DNA of 33,402 nucleotides from a virus: positions 1 to 33,402 of the IMG/VR virus record IMGVR_UViG_3300036931_000014; one strand, written 5' to 3'. The translations under genes were made by a program, and so were the position numbers. How positions within the stretch are numbered: position 1 is the first letter of the stretch; every line of letters starts with the position of its first letter. Below are positions 21,734 to 30,760 of this stretch, piece by piece. The notes beneath the pieces are model-generated. The model was not told where the DNA came from. It did no database searches and saw only the letters and a list, made by a program, of their open reading frames with translations.

Positions 21734-22917
21734 TGGGCCTCCGCTTCACGCAGGATGCGATCCACATCCTTGGCTCATTGCTCGCCGACGAGGGCCGCGT
21801 TGCGGTGACGCAAGCGGACGCCACGCTGCTCGCCGGAGGAAATCAAGCCGACGTGCGCGCGACGCAGGTTGCTCTCCAAGTCATCGGAGGAACCGACCCC
21901 GCCGCGCGGACGGTTCTTCGAAACACCAGCCAAAGCATGTTCGTCCTCTGCACGAGGACGCCCAACTTCAAGTGGACCGAAATGCTCATCTACGAAGTTT
22001 TCCCAACGGACATCGGTCTCAACTCGGTCGGCGCGGTCAAGTTCGCCACCGACGTTGTGATCGTAGATTCCGGCGCAGACAATCGCTCGTCGCGCTGGGA
22101 CCAGCCGTTGATGGAATTCGACGTGACGTATGGCGTCCGCGACAACATCAAGCTCCAGAAGCTCGTTGCGTTCTTTCGCACGGTGCGCGGTCGCCGTGAC
22201 TCGTTCCTGTTCTTCGACTGGCTCGACCACTCGTCACTGGAGCACGCCACCATCGACGCTGCGACTCCGGACCTGCCGTCCGACATCGACCAGTTCATTG
22301 CTGTCGGAGACGACAGCACGCGCACCTTCCAGTTGATCAAGACCTACAAGTCGCCGAACGACATCGCGGAACTGGTCCGTCCGATCACCAAGCCAATCGA
22401 AGGCTCGACGGTCGTGTCCCTCAATGGCGTGCAGGTGTTCAACTTCACCGTTGACAAGCTCACGGGATTGCTGACCTTCACGCCGCGCGTCACGTTCTCC
22501 GGTCTCGCCGGGATGACGATCAACAACATCGTTCCGGGCGCATCCTTCGACATCGTATCGCCCATCGCGATCCCCGGATTTCTTCCCGGCGACCGCATCG
22601 TGATGAACGGCTGGTCGAACGGCATCAACATCATCTCCGAGGCGCAGAACTTGGCGACCGTCGCCAGCGTCTCCGGAGACAATAAAACGATCCACATGAG
22701 CACCGGACTCAACACTTTCCTCGCGGAGGCTGGCACCAACGGCGTCAACATATCGGTGCATTCGGCTCCTGCCGGCGGCGTCGAGATTCGCGCTGGCTTC
22801 GAATTCTACGTCCCGGTCCGCTTCGACACGGACCGTCTCCCTATCACGCTCGAAGAGTATGGCGTCGGCGGTGCCGCTGACGTGAAGCTCATCGAAGTAC
22901 GTCCGCAGGACGTTTGA
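21733..22917 (+). CDS. distal tail protein, DUF2460-like, with N-terminal extension and insertion, 394 aa
   Basis: The core matches the DUF2460 tail family (gene transfer agent gp12-like): YEVFPTDIGLNSVGAVKFAT, NRSSRWDQPLMEFDVTYGVRD, LVAFFRTVRGRRDSFLFFDW and, at the end, RAGFEFYVPVRFDTDRLPI and VKLIEVR. This protein forms a ring between tube and hub. About 80 residues precede the core and carry paired VTQ/ATQ motifs (RVAVTQADATLL, VRATQVALQVIG) normally seen in separate phage structural proteins. A further insertion of about 85 residues breaks the C-terminal part (FLPGDRIVMNGWSNG). The ATG shares its A with the previous TAA. Confidence 0.78.
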   Translation: MGLRFTQDAIHILGSLLADEGRVAVTQADATLLAGGNQADVRATQVALQVIGGTDPAARTVLRNTSQSMFVLCTRTPNFKWTEMLIYEVFPTDIGLNSVGAVKFATDVVIVDSGADNRSSRWDQPLMEFDVTYGVRDNIKLQKLVAFFRTVRGRRDSFLFFDWLDHSSLEHATIDAATPDLPSDIDQFIAVGDDSTRTFQLIKTYKSPNDIAELVRPITKPIEGSTVVSLNGVQVFNFTVDKLTGLLTFTPRVTFSGLAGMTINNIVPGASFDIVSPIAIPGFLPGDRIVMNGWSNGINIISEAQNLATVASVSGDNKTIHMSTGLNTFLAEAGTNGVNISVHSAPAGGVEIRAGFEFYVPVRFDTDRLPITLEEYGVGGAADVKLIEVRPQDV

Positions 22918-22920
22918 TCA

Positions 22921-24231
22921 ATGCGTAACGTCAACGACACACTATTCAACAAGCTTCGCAGCCGGGTGTCGAACTTTGTCACCTGCTGGAAAGTTGTGCG
23001 CGTTGACGGTGTGACGTTCGGCTTCACCTCGCACGACCGCGAGTTCATCTACGACGGAGTGACCTACTCGCCGGAGAACGGAATCGCCACCGACGCGACC
23101 GTCATGAAGGGTGACTTCTCCACCGGAAACACGGCGGCGAAGGTCATCTTCAGCCAAGGCATCACGGAGCACGATGTCAAAGGCGGACTGTTCGACTACG
23201 CCGAGGTCTATTCGTTCTGGATCGATCCCTACGACTTGACGCACGGCATAATCAAAATCTCGCGCGGCAACATGGGCGAGATCACGGCGATAAATGGCAC
23301 GTTCACCTCCGAGATGCGTGCGATGCTGGACCGCCTCCAGCTTCCGTTCGGGACGCAATATAATTTGGAATGCAACGCCAAGCTTGGCGACAACCAGTGC
23401 GGCGTGCCGATTGCACCGCCGGTATGGGCAACGGCGACGACTCACGTTGCTCATGTTGGTGGCGATGCGCGCATCGGCGGCGTCGTGCGCCCGACCGTCT
23501 ACAACGGCTTCTGGTACAAGTGCATCTCCGGCGCACATTCGACGACGCTGAACTTCAACCATGGCGTTTCCTACGGCGGGCTCGGCGCGGACATCTTCTC
23601 CGGCACCGGCATCAATCCGTTCTCCGGCTCCGGCTTCGGCTACCTCGGTCCGGCGTTCGCCGCTTTATTCACGGCGCAGATGGCTGCCTACAATCCGCCG
23701 GGCGTCCTGAACATCACATCGATCCCGGTCACCGGCGGCGCGACCGGCGGCACCGAACCTGTGTGGCCCACCGTCCTCGGTGCCACCATCGTCGATGGCG
23801 AACTGACGTGGCAGGCAATTGACGCCATGATCGTCAACGGGTCGGTCACCGGCGTGTTCGACCGGATGCAGTTTCAGGACTCCAGCCGAACCGAACCGGG
23901 CCAGACCTTCCAGTACGGATGGATCAAATGGCTGACCGGGCACAACGCCAGCCGTGTCGTCGAAATCCGCAGCCACGTCGCCGGTCCGCCGGCTGCTTTC
24001 GTCATGCTCGAAGTCATGCCCTATCCGATCACCAAGGGCGATACCTATCAAATCTCGTGGGGCTGCGGAAAGACGCGCGCCTCGTGCGTGAACAAGTTCG
24101 ACAACATGTTGAACTTCCGTGGCTTCCCCGACATGCCCACCGAAGATCGCGCGCTGGCGACACCGAACTTCTCGACGGCGAATCAGGATTACGCGGATTG
24201 GACCGATCACTCCGGAGGTGGAAAAAAGTAA
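22921..24231 (+). CDS. tail hub protein, DUF2163/BR0599-like, 436 aa
   Basis: N-terminal residues 1-163 match DUF2163 (CWKVVRVDGVTFGFTSHDR, FSTGNTAAKVIF, RGNMGEI, LDRLQLPFGTQYNLECNAKLGDNQCGV), and the C-terminus (about 305-410) matches the BR0599 end (WGCGKTRASCVNKFDNMLN, FRGFPDMP). These regions form the hub of gene-transfer-agent and phage tails. Cysteines 151, 160, 382 and 389 could together bind an iron-sulphur cluster, as in tail proteins such as lambda gpL. Residues about 164-300 are an inserted Gly-rich module (NGFWYKCISGAH, then GGTEPVWPTVLGATIVDGEL). The HNH gene follows. Confidence 0.8.
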   Translation: MRNVNDTLFNKLRSRVSNFVTCWKVVRVDGVTFGFTSHDREFIYDGVTYSPENGIATDATVMKGDFSTGNTAAKVIFSQGITEHDVKGGLFDYAEVYSFWIDPYDLTHGIIKISRGNMGEITAINGTFTSEMRAMLDRLQLPFGTQYNLECNAKLGDNQCGVPIAPPVWATATTHVAHVGGDARIGGVVRPTVYNGFWYKCISGAHSTTLNFNHGVSYGGLGADIFSGTGINPFSGSGFGYLGPAFAALFTAQMAAYNPPGVLNITSIPVTGGATGGTEPVWPTVLGATIVDGELTWQAIDAMIVNGSVTGVFDRMQFQDSSRTEPGQTFQYGWIKWLTGHNASRVVEIRSHVAGPPAAFVMLEVMPYPITKGDTYQISWGCGKTRASCVNKFDNMLNFRGFPDMPTEDRALATPNFSTANQDYADWTDHSGGGKK

Positions 24232-24232
24232 G

Positions 24233-24706
24233 ATGTATTCTCCCTCCCAAATTGCACGGTTCTGGTCGCATGTGGACTCCTCTGGTGGTCCTGATTCTTG
24301 CTGGCCGTGGTTGCTAGGAACCTGCAAGGACGGCTACGGGAAGACAAAGATCGGTGGAAAATCTCTGCGATCAAATCGTGTTGCTCTTGAGATTTATTGT
24401 GACGAACCGCTTGGTGAGTTGGCGGCACTACACTCTTGTGACAACCCAATCTGCTGTAATCCACATCACCTCTTTTCTGGGACGAACGCGGGAAACATGA
24501 CCGACAAGACGATCAAAGGAAGGCAGTCAAAAGGCGAGACACATGGTCGCGCGCTGCTGACACATGAGATCGTGAAATTGGTCCGCGAGCGTTTTGTCCC
24601 GCGTCACAACACCAACGGCATCAGTGCGATGTCGAGAGAGTTTGGCGTATCTCGCACGACGATGAACTATGCGGTCCATGGTGTGAATTGGCGGGAGGCA
24701 GCATGA
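24233..24706 (+). CDS. HNH homing endonuclease, 157 aa
   Basis: The classic HNH core is ALHSCDNPICCNPHHLF (about 65-81) with following GTNAGNMTDKTIKGRQ. The N-terminal part (CWPWLLGTCKDGYGKTK) is also usual. The C-terminal 50 residues carry a helix-turn-helix-like DNA-binding unit (ISAMSREFGVSRTTMNYAV). The gene is markedly less GC-rich than its neighbours and separates two tail-tip genes that are adjacent in related phages and gene transfer agents. It starts one base after the hub stop, with GGAGG upstream, and ends overlapping the next ATG, so it does not break operon translation. Confidence 0.85.
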   Translation: MYSPSQIARFWSHVDSSGGPDSCWPWLLGTCKDGYGKTKIGGKSLRSNRVALEIYCDEPLGELAALHSCDNPICCNPHHLFSGTNAGNMTDKTIKGRQSKGETHGRALLTHEIVKLVRERFVPRHNTNGISAMSREFGVSRTTMNYAVHGVNWREAA

Positions 24707-25143
24707 CGATCCTCCGCAACGACATCATGAAAGCCGCGCGATCCTACGACGGCGTTCCGTTCCTGCATCAGGGCCGCACACGCACAGGCATCGACTGCAT
24801 CGGTCTGATCTGGGCCGTCGCGCACGATGTTGGCTACGACTTCGAGATGACCAATGCCTATTCCGGCTCGCCCAGCGGGCAGAAGGTCATCGAGGACGCC
24901 AACAAAGCGCTCGTGCAGGACGACCGTCAGGGCTGGGACAATCTGAAGGTTGGCGACATCATCATCGTGTGGGGATACCAGCGCAACATCCCGCAGCACT
25001 TCGCGGTCATCGGCACCATGCATGGCAAGCTGACGATGATCCATGCGTTCGCCCGCGCCGGCAAGGTGACGGAGCATTATCTGATCCCGTTCTGGAAAGA
25101 GCGCTACATGGGAACTTGGCAGTTCCCGGAAACGGAGCGCTGA
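24703..25143 (+). CDS. NlpC/P60-family tail peptidoglycan hydrolase, 146 aa
   Basis: Cleaves peptide crosslinks of peptidoglycan, probably during DNA entry. The NlpC/P60 core is visible: GIDCIGLIWAVAHDVGYDF with catalytic Cys32, PQHFAVIGTMHG with His99, and MIHAFARAGKV with His114. The length fits the gene-transfer-agent gp14 class. The ATG at 24703 has GGGAGG upstream and overlaps the HNH stop. It sits between hub and large tip protein, the standard place for this enzyme. Confidence 0.85.
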   Translation: MTILRNDIMKAARSYDGVPFLHQGRTRTGIDCIGLIWAVAHDVGYDFEMTNAYSGSPSGQKVIEDANKALVQDDRQGWDNLKVGDIIIVWGYQRNIPQHFAVIGTMHGKLTMIHAFARAGKVTEHYLIPFWKERYMGTWQFPETER

Positions 25144-25144
25144 C

Positions 25145-27862
25145 GTGGCAACTGTTGCAATCCAGATGGCGGTCGGCGTTGGCATGACTGTCCTGTCGCA
25201 GCTTCTGAAGCCGCGCGCGAAGGACAGCTTCAACTTCGGTCCACGCCTGTCCGACTTGAACGTGCCAACCGTCTCGCCCGGTAACGAGATTCCGCGCGTG
25301 TGGGGCACCATCAAGATTCCGACGCAAAACTTCTGGACCTCGCGCCTAATCGAGACCATGCACATCGGTGCCCAGAAGGCTCCGGGCGGCAAGGGCGGCA
25401 AGCACCAGTCGATCACCTACACCACCAGCTATACGTACTCCGTGAACGCTGCGATGGGCATCTGTCGCGGCCCTATCGCACAGGTGAACCGCATCTGGGC
25501 GCAGTCGAAGCTCCTCTGGACGAATCCAAACATCTCGGCTGCCGATCAGCAGGCTGCCTTCGATGCCGCCTACATGTCCGAGGGCAACCGCCTCTATGAC
25601 CTCGGCGTCGCCGTCGAAGAGGCGTCGGTGTCCGCCTACATCTTCGCCTACAACAACTATGCCAAGGGCGCGACGCTCTCCTATTTCACGACCGTCTCGG
25701 CGCGCTATTACATCATTGCGCATCCTCTTTTCGTTGGCGCGTCGCCGAACATCACGCAGGTCAACTTGATGCTGACGGCGATGTTCGACTCAGTGGGTCT
25801 CGACAAAAACTACGTCCCGAACCTCATCCGCTTCGACTCCATCGTCATCTATAACGGAGACGAGTTTCAGGAGCCCGATCCGACCATGCAGGCGGCGCTC
25901 GGCGTCGCCAACGTGCCCGGCTATCGCGGCCTCGCCTACTTCGTCATCAACAACCTCCAGTTGGCTGACTTCGGCAATTCGGTGCCGACGTTCACCGTCG
26001 AGGTTTGCAAGGATGGCGTCGTCTCGATTGAGAACGTCACGACCACCCAATACGTCCCGTATGGCGGCAGCGGAGATATGATCTCCAGCGCCGTGACGAC
26101 GCCGCAGGTCAACGTGCAGCCGGCATATCCGACGCTCGGCACCATCATCTCCGGAATTCTCTCGGACTGTGGTCTGCCGGCGGACTCCTACGACACGAGC
26201 ACGGCCCTGCCCGGAACGCTCACCGTGAGCGGCTACGCGATCACCGCGAACACGTCCACGCGCCAGCTTCTTCAAGACCTCCAGAAAATCTTCTGCTTCG
26301 ACGGATGTGAGTCCGGCTGGCAGATTAAGTTCAAGGAAGTGAATTCGCGTCCGACTTCGATCCTCCGCCGCGCCGATCTCGGTGCGCATCAGGACAAGGA
26401 CGACCTGCCACCGTCCATCGAGTTCCATCGCCAGTCGGAACTCGACATGCCGCGCCGCCTGAACTTCAAGTATCAGGAGCCGGCCCGTAACTATTCCGCG
26501 AACACAGTCTGGGCAATGCGCCAGATCAACAACTCCCTGTCGGTCGAAGACATCGACATGGCTATAGCTCTCGACCGCGATGTGGCAAAGCAGTACGTCG
26601 AGAAGGCACTGGTACAGCGCTTCCTCTCGCGCAACACCTACAAAGTGCATCTCCCGCGCAAGTATATCGTCTACGAGCCGGGCGACGTTACGCTCATCGA
26701 AGAAAAGGAATATCCGAACCAGTATCAGGCATGGCGCGTCACCTCCATGGCGATTGGTGCGAACGGGATGCTCGAAGTCACGTTCTGTGATTCCAACTTC
26801 CTCGAATCTGCAATCCCGCCGATCATCGGCACAGATATTGACGTGACACAGCCGAATCTTCCTTCCAATTCGCGCACCTACGCTTATATGCTCGACACGC
26901 CGCTTTTGAGCGACGCGATCCCGGACGTTCCGCAGTTCTTTGTGGTCCTGTCCGGCGTCACTCAAGGCTGGAAGGCCGGCGGTCTCTTGGTGGACCTGTC
27001 CGACCCCGGAATGATCTCCGCCTACGGAGACACCGCTGCTGCTCCCACCGCTGGATCGAACTGGTTCTCTGCGGCGACGAGCAACGTGCGCGTCCCGCAC
27101 GGCTACGCGATGGTGACGCTTGATCCGACCGTCAAGGCAGGATCATGGGACTTCAAGTCCGAGGTAATCGTCTATTTGATCGACAATACGTGGGTCCTCT
27201 CGAACGCCGATCCGGTGGACATGATGACCCAGCCACTGAACACCTGCTGGCTCGGCGGCGAGCTTTGCGCCTTCGCCAATGCGACGAGCCTTGGTAACGG
27301 GAAGTGGAAGTTGACGCGCTGGTTGCGCGGACTGCGCGGGACGGACTATGCCATCCCGAATCACACCGGCGTCGAGAAGTTCGTGCGCCTCAACCTCGAC
27401 TCCATCCAGAGCGTCGCCCAGACCGTGGCGGCGCTGAACAAGCCGGCGACGTTCGAAGCCCTCTCCGCAGGTGAGGTCATTGGCGACGAGCCGACGTTCA
27501 CCTTCACCAATACGGGCAACTCCTTGCGCCCTTATGCTCCGGCGATCACCGACATCTACAAGGACGAGTCTGGCAACTTCACCGTCAACTGGCAGCCGCG
27601 CAATCGCATCAATGGCGCATGGCTTTCCGGCGGAGATGTTGTCCTCGATCAGGCGGTCGAAGCCTACGAGATCGATGTCGTCACGGTGGTTTCCGGCAGC
27701 GATGTCGTCCACCACACCTATTCCCTCGGCGCGGTGCGCACATGGGCCTACAGCGCAGCAGCGCAAGTTTCCGACACCGGCGGAACAACCGGCATCTTCC
27801 TGAACATCTACCAGATCGGTGCAATCATCGGTCGAGGTTTCGTTTCCCGCGTCGCGATCTAA
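25145..27862 (+). CDS. large tail tip (megatron-like) protein, 905 aa
   Basis: The GTG start is one base after the hydrolase stop. The N-terminus has a hydrophobic helix (VAIQMAVGVGMTVLSQLL) and the usual entry GNEIPRVWGTIKIPTQNFW. A tail-tip core follows (ITYTTSYTYSVNAAMGICRGPI, about 90-112; GYRGLAYFVINNLQLADFG, about 258-276; FTVEV), then a phage tail-3-like region (RRLNFKYQEPARNYS) and C-terminal fibronectin-like modules (TVNWQPRNRING). Such proteins form the tail tip that docks the fibre. No TIM-barrel glycosidase is evident. The next gene starts eleven bases after its stop. Confidence 0.78.
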   Translation: MATVAIQMAVGVGMTVLSQLLKPRAKDSFNFGPRLSDLNVPTVSPGNEIPRVWGTIKIPTQNFWTSRLIETMHIGAQKAPGGKGGKHQSITYTTSYTYSVNAAMGICRGPIAQVNRIWAQSKLLWTNPNISAADQQAAFDAAYMSEGNRLYDLGVAVEEASVSAYIFAYNNYAKGATLSYFTTVSARYYIIAHPLFVGASPNITQVNLMLTAMFDSVGLDKNYVPNLIRFDSIVIYNGDEFQEPDPTMQAALGVANVPGYRGLAYFVINNLQLADFGNSVPTFTVEVCKDGVVSIENVTTTQYVPYGGSGDMISSAVTTPQVNVQPAYPTLGTIISGILSDCGLPADSYDTSTALPGTLTVSGYAITANTSTRQLLQDLQKIFCFDGCESGWQIKFKEVNSRPTSILRRADLGAHQDKDDLPPSIEFHRQSELDMPRRLNFKYQEPARNYSANTVWAMRQINNSLSVEDIDMAIALDRDVAKQYVEKALVQRFLSRNTYKVHLPRKYIVYEPGDVTLIEEKEYPNQYQAWRVTSMAIGANGMLEVTFCDSNFLESAIPPIIGTDIDVTQPNLPSNSRTYAYMLDTPLLSDAIPDVPQFFVVLSGVTQGWKAGGLLVDLSDPGMISAYGDTAAAPTAGSNWFSAATSNVRVPHGYAMVTLDPTVKAGSWDFKSEVIVYLIDNTWVLSNADPVDMMTQPLNTCWLGGELCAFANATSLGNGKWKLTRWLRGLRGTDYAIPNHTGVEKFVRLNLDSIQSVAQTVAALNKPATFEALSAGEVIGDEPTFTFTNTGNSLRPYAPAITDIYKDESGNFTVNWQPRNRINGAWLSGGDVVLDQAVEAYEIDVVTVVSGSDVVHHTYSLGAVRTWAYSAAAQVSDTGGTTGIFLNIYQIGAIIGRGFVSRVAI

Positions 27863-27872
27863 GGACACTGAC

Positions 27873-30713
27873 ATGGCTGCCAATTCTCCCCGCCTCGGCG
27901 TTCTCCTCATGGCCTCTGCAATGGCCCAGAAGGAGATCGTGTTCAACGAAGCGATCATCGCTTTCGACGCCCTGTTCGCCGGTTCGGTGTTGAGCCTCGC
28001 GGTCACAACTCCTCCAGGCTCACCGGCTGACGGCGACTGCTACGTGGTCCCGCACACCGGCGCGACCGGCGCATGGGCTGCCTATCCCGACAAGCTGACG
28101 TTCTATTACAACGGCTGGCAGTTCCTGACGATCCCGGAGCACTTCAAGGTCTACAACGTCGCGGACTCCGCCTTCCACATGTATACGACCTCCGGCGGCT
28201 GGGTCGCGGTCGCCACCGGCACGCCGACCGTGTTGACCGACCTCACCGACGTGAGCGTGTCTGGCGTCGTCGATGGTCAGGTGCTGAAATACGACCACGC
28301 CACGCTGAAGTGGATTCCCTACACACTGCCGGCAGGCATCTCGACGCTTGCGGCGCTCACCGACATCGATGTGACGACCGCGCCCACCGATGGGCAGCTT
28401 CTCCACTACGTCGCGTCAGAGACCAAGTGGAAGCCCTTCACGCTGCCGGCGGCGATCACCACCTTCAGTGGCCTGTCGGACGTTGACGCTCCGACCGAAC
28501 ACGATGGCTGGATCGCGACGTGGAGCGTCTCCGAGACCAAGGTGAAGTTCGTCGCGCCGACGACCTACACCACCATCCCGGCACTCTCCAGCGTCGGCGA
28601 CGTTTCCTATTCCGGTCTGGCGATCAACTCCGTGCTGGCGTGGAACGGCGCGGTTTGGGCTCCGTCAACCACGGCGATCCACTTCCTGTTCGAGAACATG
28701 ACGGACGGTCCCGGCTCCATGGTTGGCGCGACCGGCAAGATTCTGCGCGTCAACGCGCTGGAAACCGCCCTCGAATATATGGACCCGGCGACGGCGATGG
28801 TCGGAGTCGGTCTCTCGGCCCTCGCCGACGTGAATGTCACGGAAGGTGCTGGCATCGACAACAAGGTACTGGCGTGGAACAACGCCACGAGCAAGTGGAT
28901 CGCGATGGCGCTCCCGGCGTGGTCCTTGAGCGCTCTGTCCGACGTGACGGTGACCGAAGGCTCTGGCATCAACAACTACGCGCTGATCTGGAACAACGCC
29001 GCCTCCAAGTGGGAAGCGACGGCGATGCCCGCCGGCACGCTGGCGACGCAGACCGATGTCAACGTGACCGAAGGGGCTGGCATCGACGGCTTCACGCTGA
29101 ACTGGCAGCAGTCGTCCGGCAAGTGGGTCGCTGTTGCTCCGGTGACGTGGAGCACGCTTCCCGGCGCGCCGACGCTCATCACGACCCTGCACGGCCTGAC
29201 CGATGTCAACGTGACAGAAGGTGCGCCCATCGACGGCTATGTCCTCAAGTGGGACAACGCCACCTCGAAGTGGATCGCGGCTGCCGAGACTGGCGGTGGT
29301 GGTGGCTCCAGCACGCTTGCTGCCGACACCGACGTGGCGATCACCAGCCCGACCAACGGGGAGGTGCTCACCTATCATGCTGCGACCTCGAAGTGGATCA
29401 ACGCTGCGCCGACTGGTGGTGGTGGTGGGTCTGGTCCGATCACGGACGGTCACGCCGGGCACCGTGCATGGCGTGTCCTCATGCTCGACACCCTCGAATA
29501 TCCGACGCTCGACGGCGGCGGAAAATGCACGATGTCCGAGGTTGCGTTCTACGACCGAACCGGGACGCTGATCTCTACCTCCGGCGCAACGCTACTGCCG
29601 AACTACGTCCACGGCAGCTACCCAATCGCCAACGCCTTCGATGGCAACACGGCTACCATTGTTTCCTCGGTAGACAACATCGGCAACACCGTTGGCTATG
29701 GAGCAGGCTCGCTTCCCATGCACATGGGCCTCGGCGTGTTGTGGGGAACTGCGAAGGACGTGGGGTCGGTAAAATTGACCTCGGCGTCGGGTTACGAAAA
29801 CCACGCGCCGCATGACTTCCTGATCCAATATTCCGACGATCTTGGCGAAGAATGGACCACGTTCAAGTCGGTCACTGGAGAGACGACGTGGGGCACGCTG
29901 GAACAGCGCACCTATACGCTCGGCACTACCGGCGAAGCGTTTACGTCCCTGACTGGTGGTGGTGGCGGTGGCTCCAGCACGCTCGCCGCAGATACGGACG
30001 TGTCGATCGGAGCACTCGCCGATGGCGATCTTCTCCGATACAGCGCGTTGGCTGGGAAGTGGCTGAACGTCGGCGACCGTGCTTTCGGTTCGCGCCCGCC
30101 GCTCTCCACGCTCTTTTCGACGAGCTACATCTGTGATCGCAGCGGAGGTACGGCGTCCACGGCGCTCGTTCTCACCGATCTCCCGGCGCGCTTGATGTTG
30201 CACGACGCAACAGCATCCGGCGCGTGTGGAGTTAACGGCATGGTCCGCCCGATCCCGACCGGCTTCCTGCCGGGCAATGCCTTCGAATTCGCGGCGCGGA
30301 TCGCGATCCCCAATGGCGTGCCGGGCTGTAATGTTTATTCAGGCGCGGGACTCATGTTCAAGGACACGGCCTCGGGCAAATTCTTTTGCGCGAGCACGTT
30401 TAACGGAGCCGATAATACGCGCGACCTTCACATCGCCTCCGGCGATGCTTCCGGCGGCTGGAACGATGTGCAGCAGGGACCGGCTATCTTGGCGCTGGAA
30501 TGGCTGAAGGTCACCTACGATGCGTCAGGGAACGTAAAGGTCTGGGCGTCGAACGACGGCTATTCGTGGGTGCAAGTCTACACCTCGACGTTCTCCGGGC
30601 TGGGCGGTTTGTCGCCCACGCACTACGGGCTTCACCTGTTCCGCTACGTCAACGGCGCGCTCGATGCGACCGTGCCGTTCTTCTTCTCATCGGAATTCCC
30701 GGCTCCTTATTGA
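27873..30713 (+). CDS. tail fibre/receptor-binding protein with DUF2793, repeats and lectin-like domains, 946 aa
   Basis: Residues about 1-115 are a DUF2793-like domain (SPRLGVLLMASAMAQKEIVF, DALFAGSVLSLAV, WQFLTIPEHFKVYN), common at the N-terminus of alphaproteobacterial phage fibres. Residues about 120-520 carry about nine degenerate repeats of the form LTDV-x-V-TEG-x-GID-x-VL-WNN-x-SKW. Poly-Gly linkers separate these from a discoidin-like domain (about 527-690; MSEVAFYDRTG, IANAFDGN), a further repeat (about 707-734) and a C-terminal LamG-like jelly roll (about 740-946; LKVTYDASGNVKVWASNDG). It probably makes first contact with the host surface. The upstream frame is open, but the ATG at 27873 is the best start. 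Confidence 0.78.
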   Translation: MAANSPRLGVLLMASAMAQKEIVFNEAIIAFDALFAGSVLSLAVTTPPGSPADGDCYVVPHTGATGAWAAYPDKLTFYYNGWQFLTIPEHFKVYNVADSAFHMYTTSGGWVAVATGTPTVLTDLTDVSVSGVVDGQVLKYDHATLKWIPYTLPAGISTLAALTDIDVTTAPTDGQLLHYVASETKWKPFTLPAAITTFSGLSDVDAPTEHDGWIATWSVSETKVKFVAPTTYTTIPALSSVGDVSYSGLAINSVLAWNGAVWAPSTTAIHFLFENMTDGPGSMVGATGKILRVNALETALEYMDPATAMVGVGLSALADVNVTEGAGIDNKVLAWNNATSKWIAMALPAWSLSALSDVTVTEGSGINNYALIWNNAASKWEATAMPAGTLATQTDVNVTEGAGIDGFTLNWQQSSGKWVAVAPVTWSTLPGAPTLITTLHGLTDVNVTEGAPIDGYVLKWDNATSKWIAAAETGGGGGSSTLAADTDVAITSPTNGEVLTYHAATSKWINAAPTGGGGGSGPITDGHAGHRAWRVLMLDTLEYPTLDGGGKCTMSEVAFYDRTGTLISTSGATLLPNYVHGSYPIANAFDGNTATIVSSVDNIGNTVGYGAGSLPMHMGLGVLWGTAKDVGSVKLTSASGYENHAPHDFLIQYSDDLGEEWTTFKSVTGETTWGTLEQRTYTLGTTGEAFTSLTGGGGGGSSTLAADTDVSIGALADGDLLRYSALAGKWLNVGDRAFGSRPPLSTLFSTSYICDRSGGTASTALVLTDLPARLMLHDATASGACGVNGMVRPIPTGFLPGNAFEFAARIAIPNGVPGCNVYSGAGLMFKDTASGKFFCASTFNGADNTRDLHIASGDASGGWNDVQQGPAILALEWLKVTYDASGNVKVWASNDGYSWVQVYTSTFSGLGGLSPTHYGLHLFRYVNGALDATVPFFFSSEFPAPY
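28237..30075 (+). repeat. degenerate repeat array in the fibre gene
   Basis: About ten copies of a 30-40 residue unit with consensus LTDVNVTEGAGIDGxVLxW-NNATSKWIA. The first nine lie at about 28237-29420 and the last at 29995-30075, after the discoidin-like domain. Four central copies (near 28827, 28940, 29052 and 29200) are closest to each other. GC-rich runs encoding Gly4-6 linkers at about 29290, 29413 and 29955 are also repeated. Confidence 0.75.
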
Positions 30714-30760
30714 GCCGGACTGCTATCTTTCTTGACACTGGAGGACATCATGGCTACGTT
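30707..30760 (+). promoter_or_regulatory. weak promoter-family copy P10 (lysis genes)
   Basis: TTATTGAGCC (30707-30716, 7 of 10) lies 22 bases ahead of an exact TTCTTGAC (30729-30736). -35 TTGACA (30732-30737) would pair at 17 bases with TACGTT (30755-30760), inside the endolysin gene. As the gene's Shine-Dalgarno lies in the spacer, a transcript from here could not express that gene. Confidence 0.4.

Noticed and set aside
28237-30075. Repeat array as a CRISPR-like structure
   Set aside because: Repeats are in frame, degenerate, of coding periodicity and without unique spacers; they are protein repeats.
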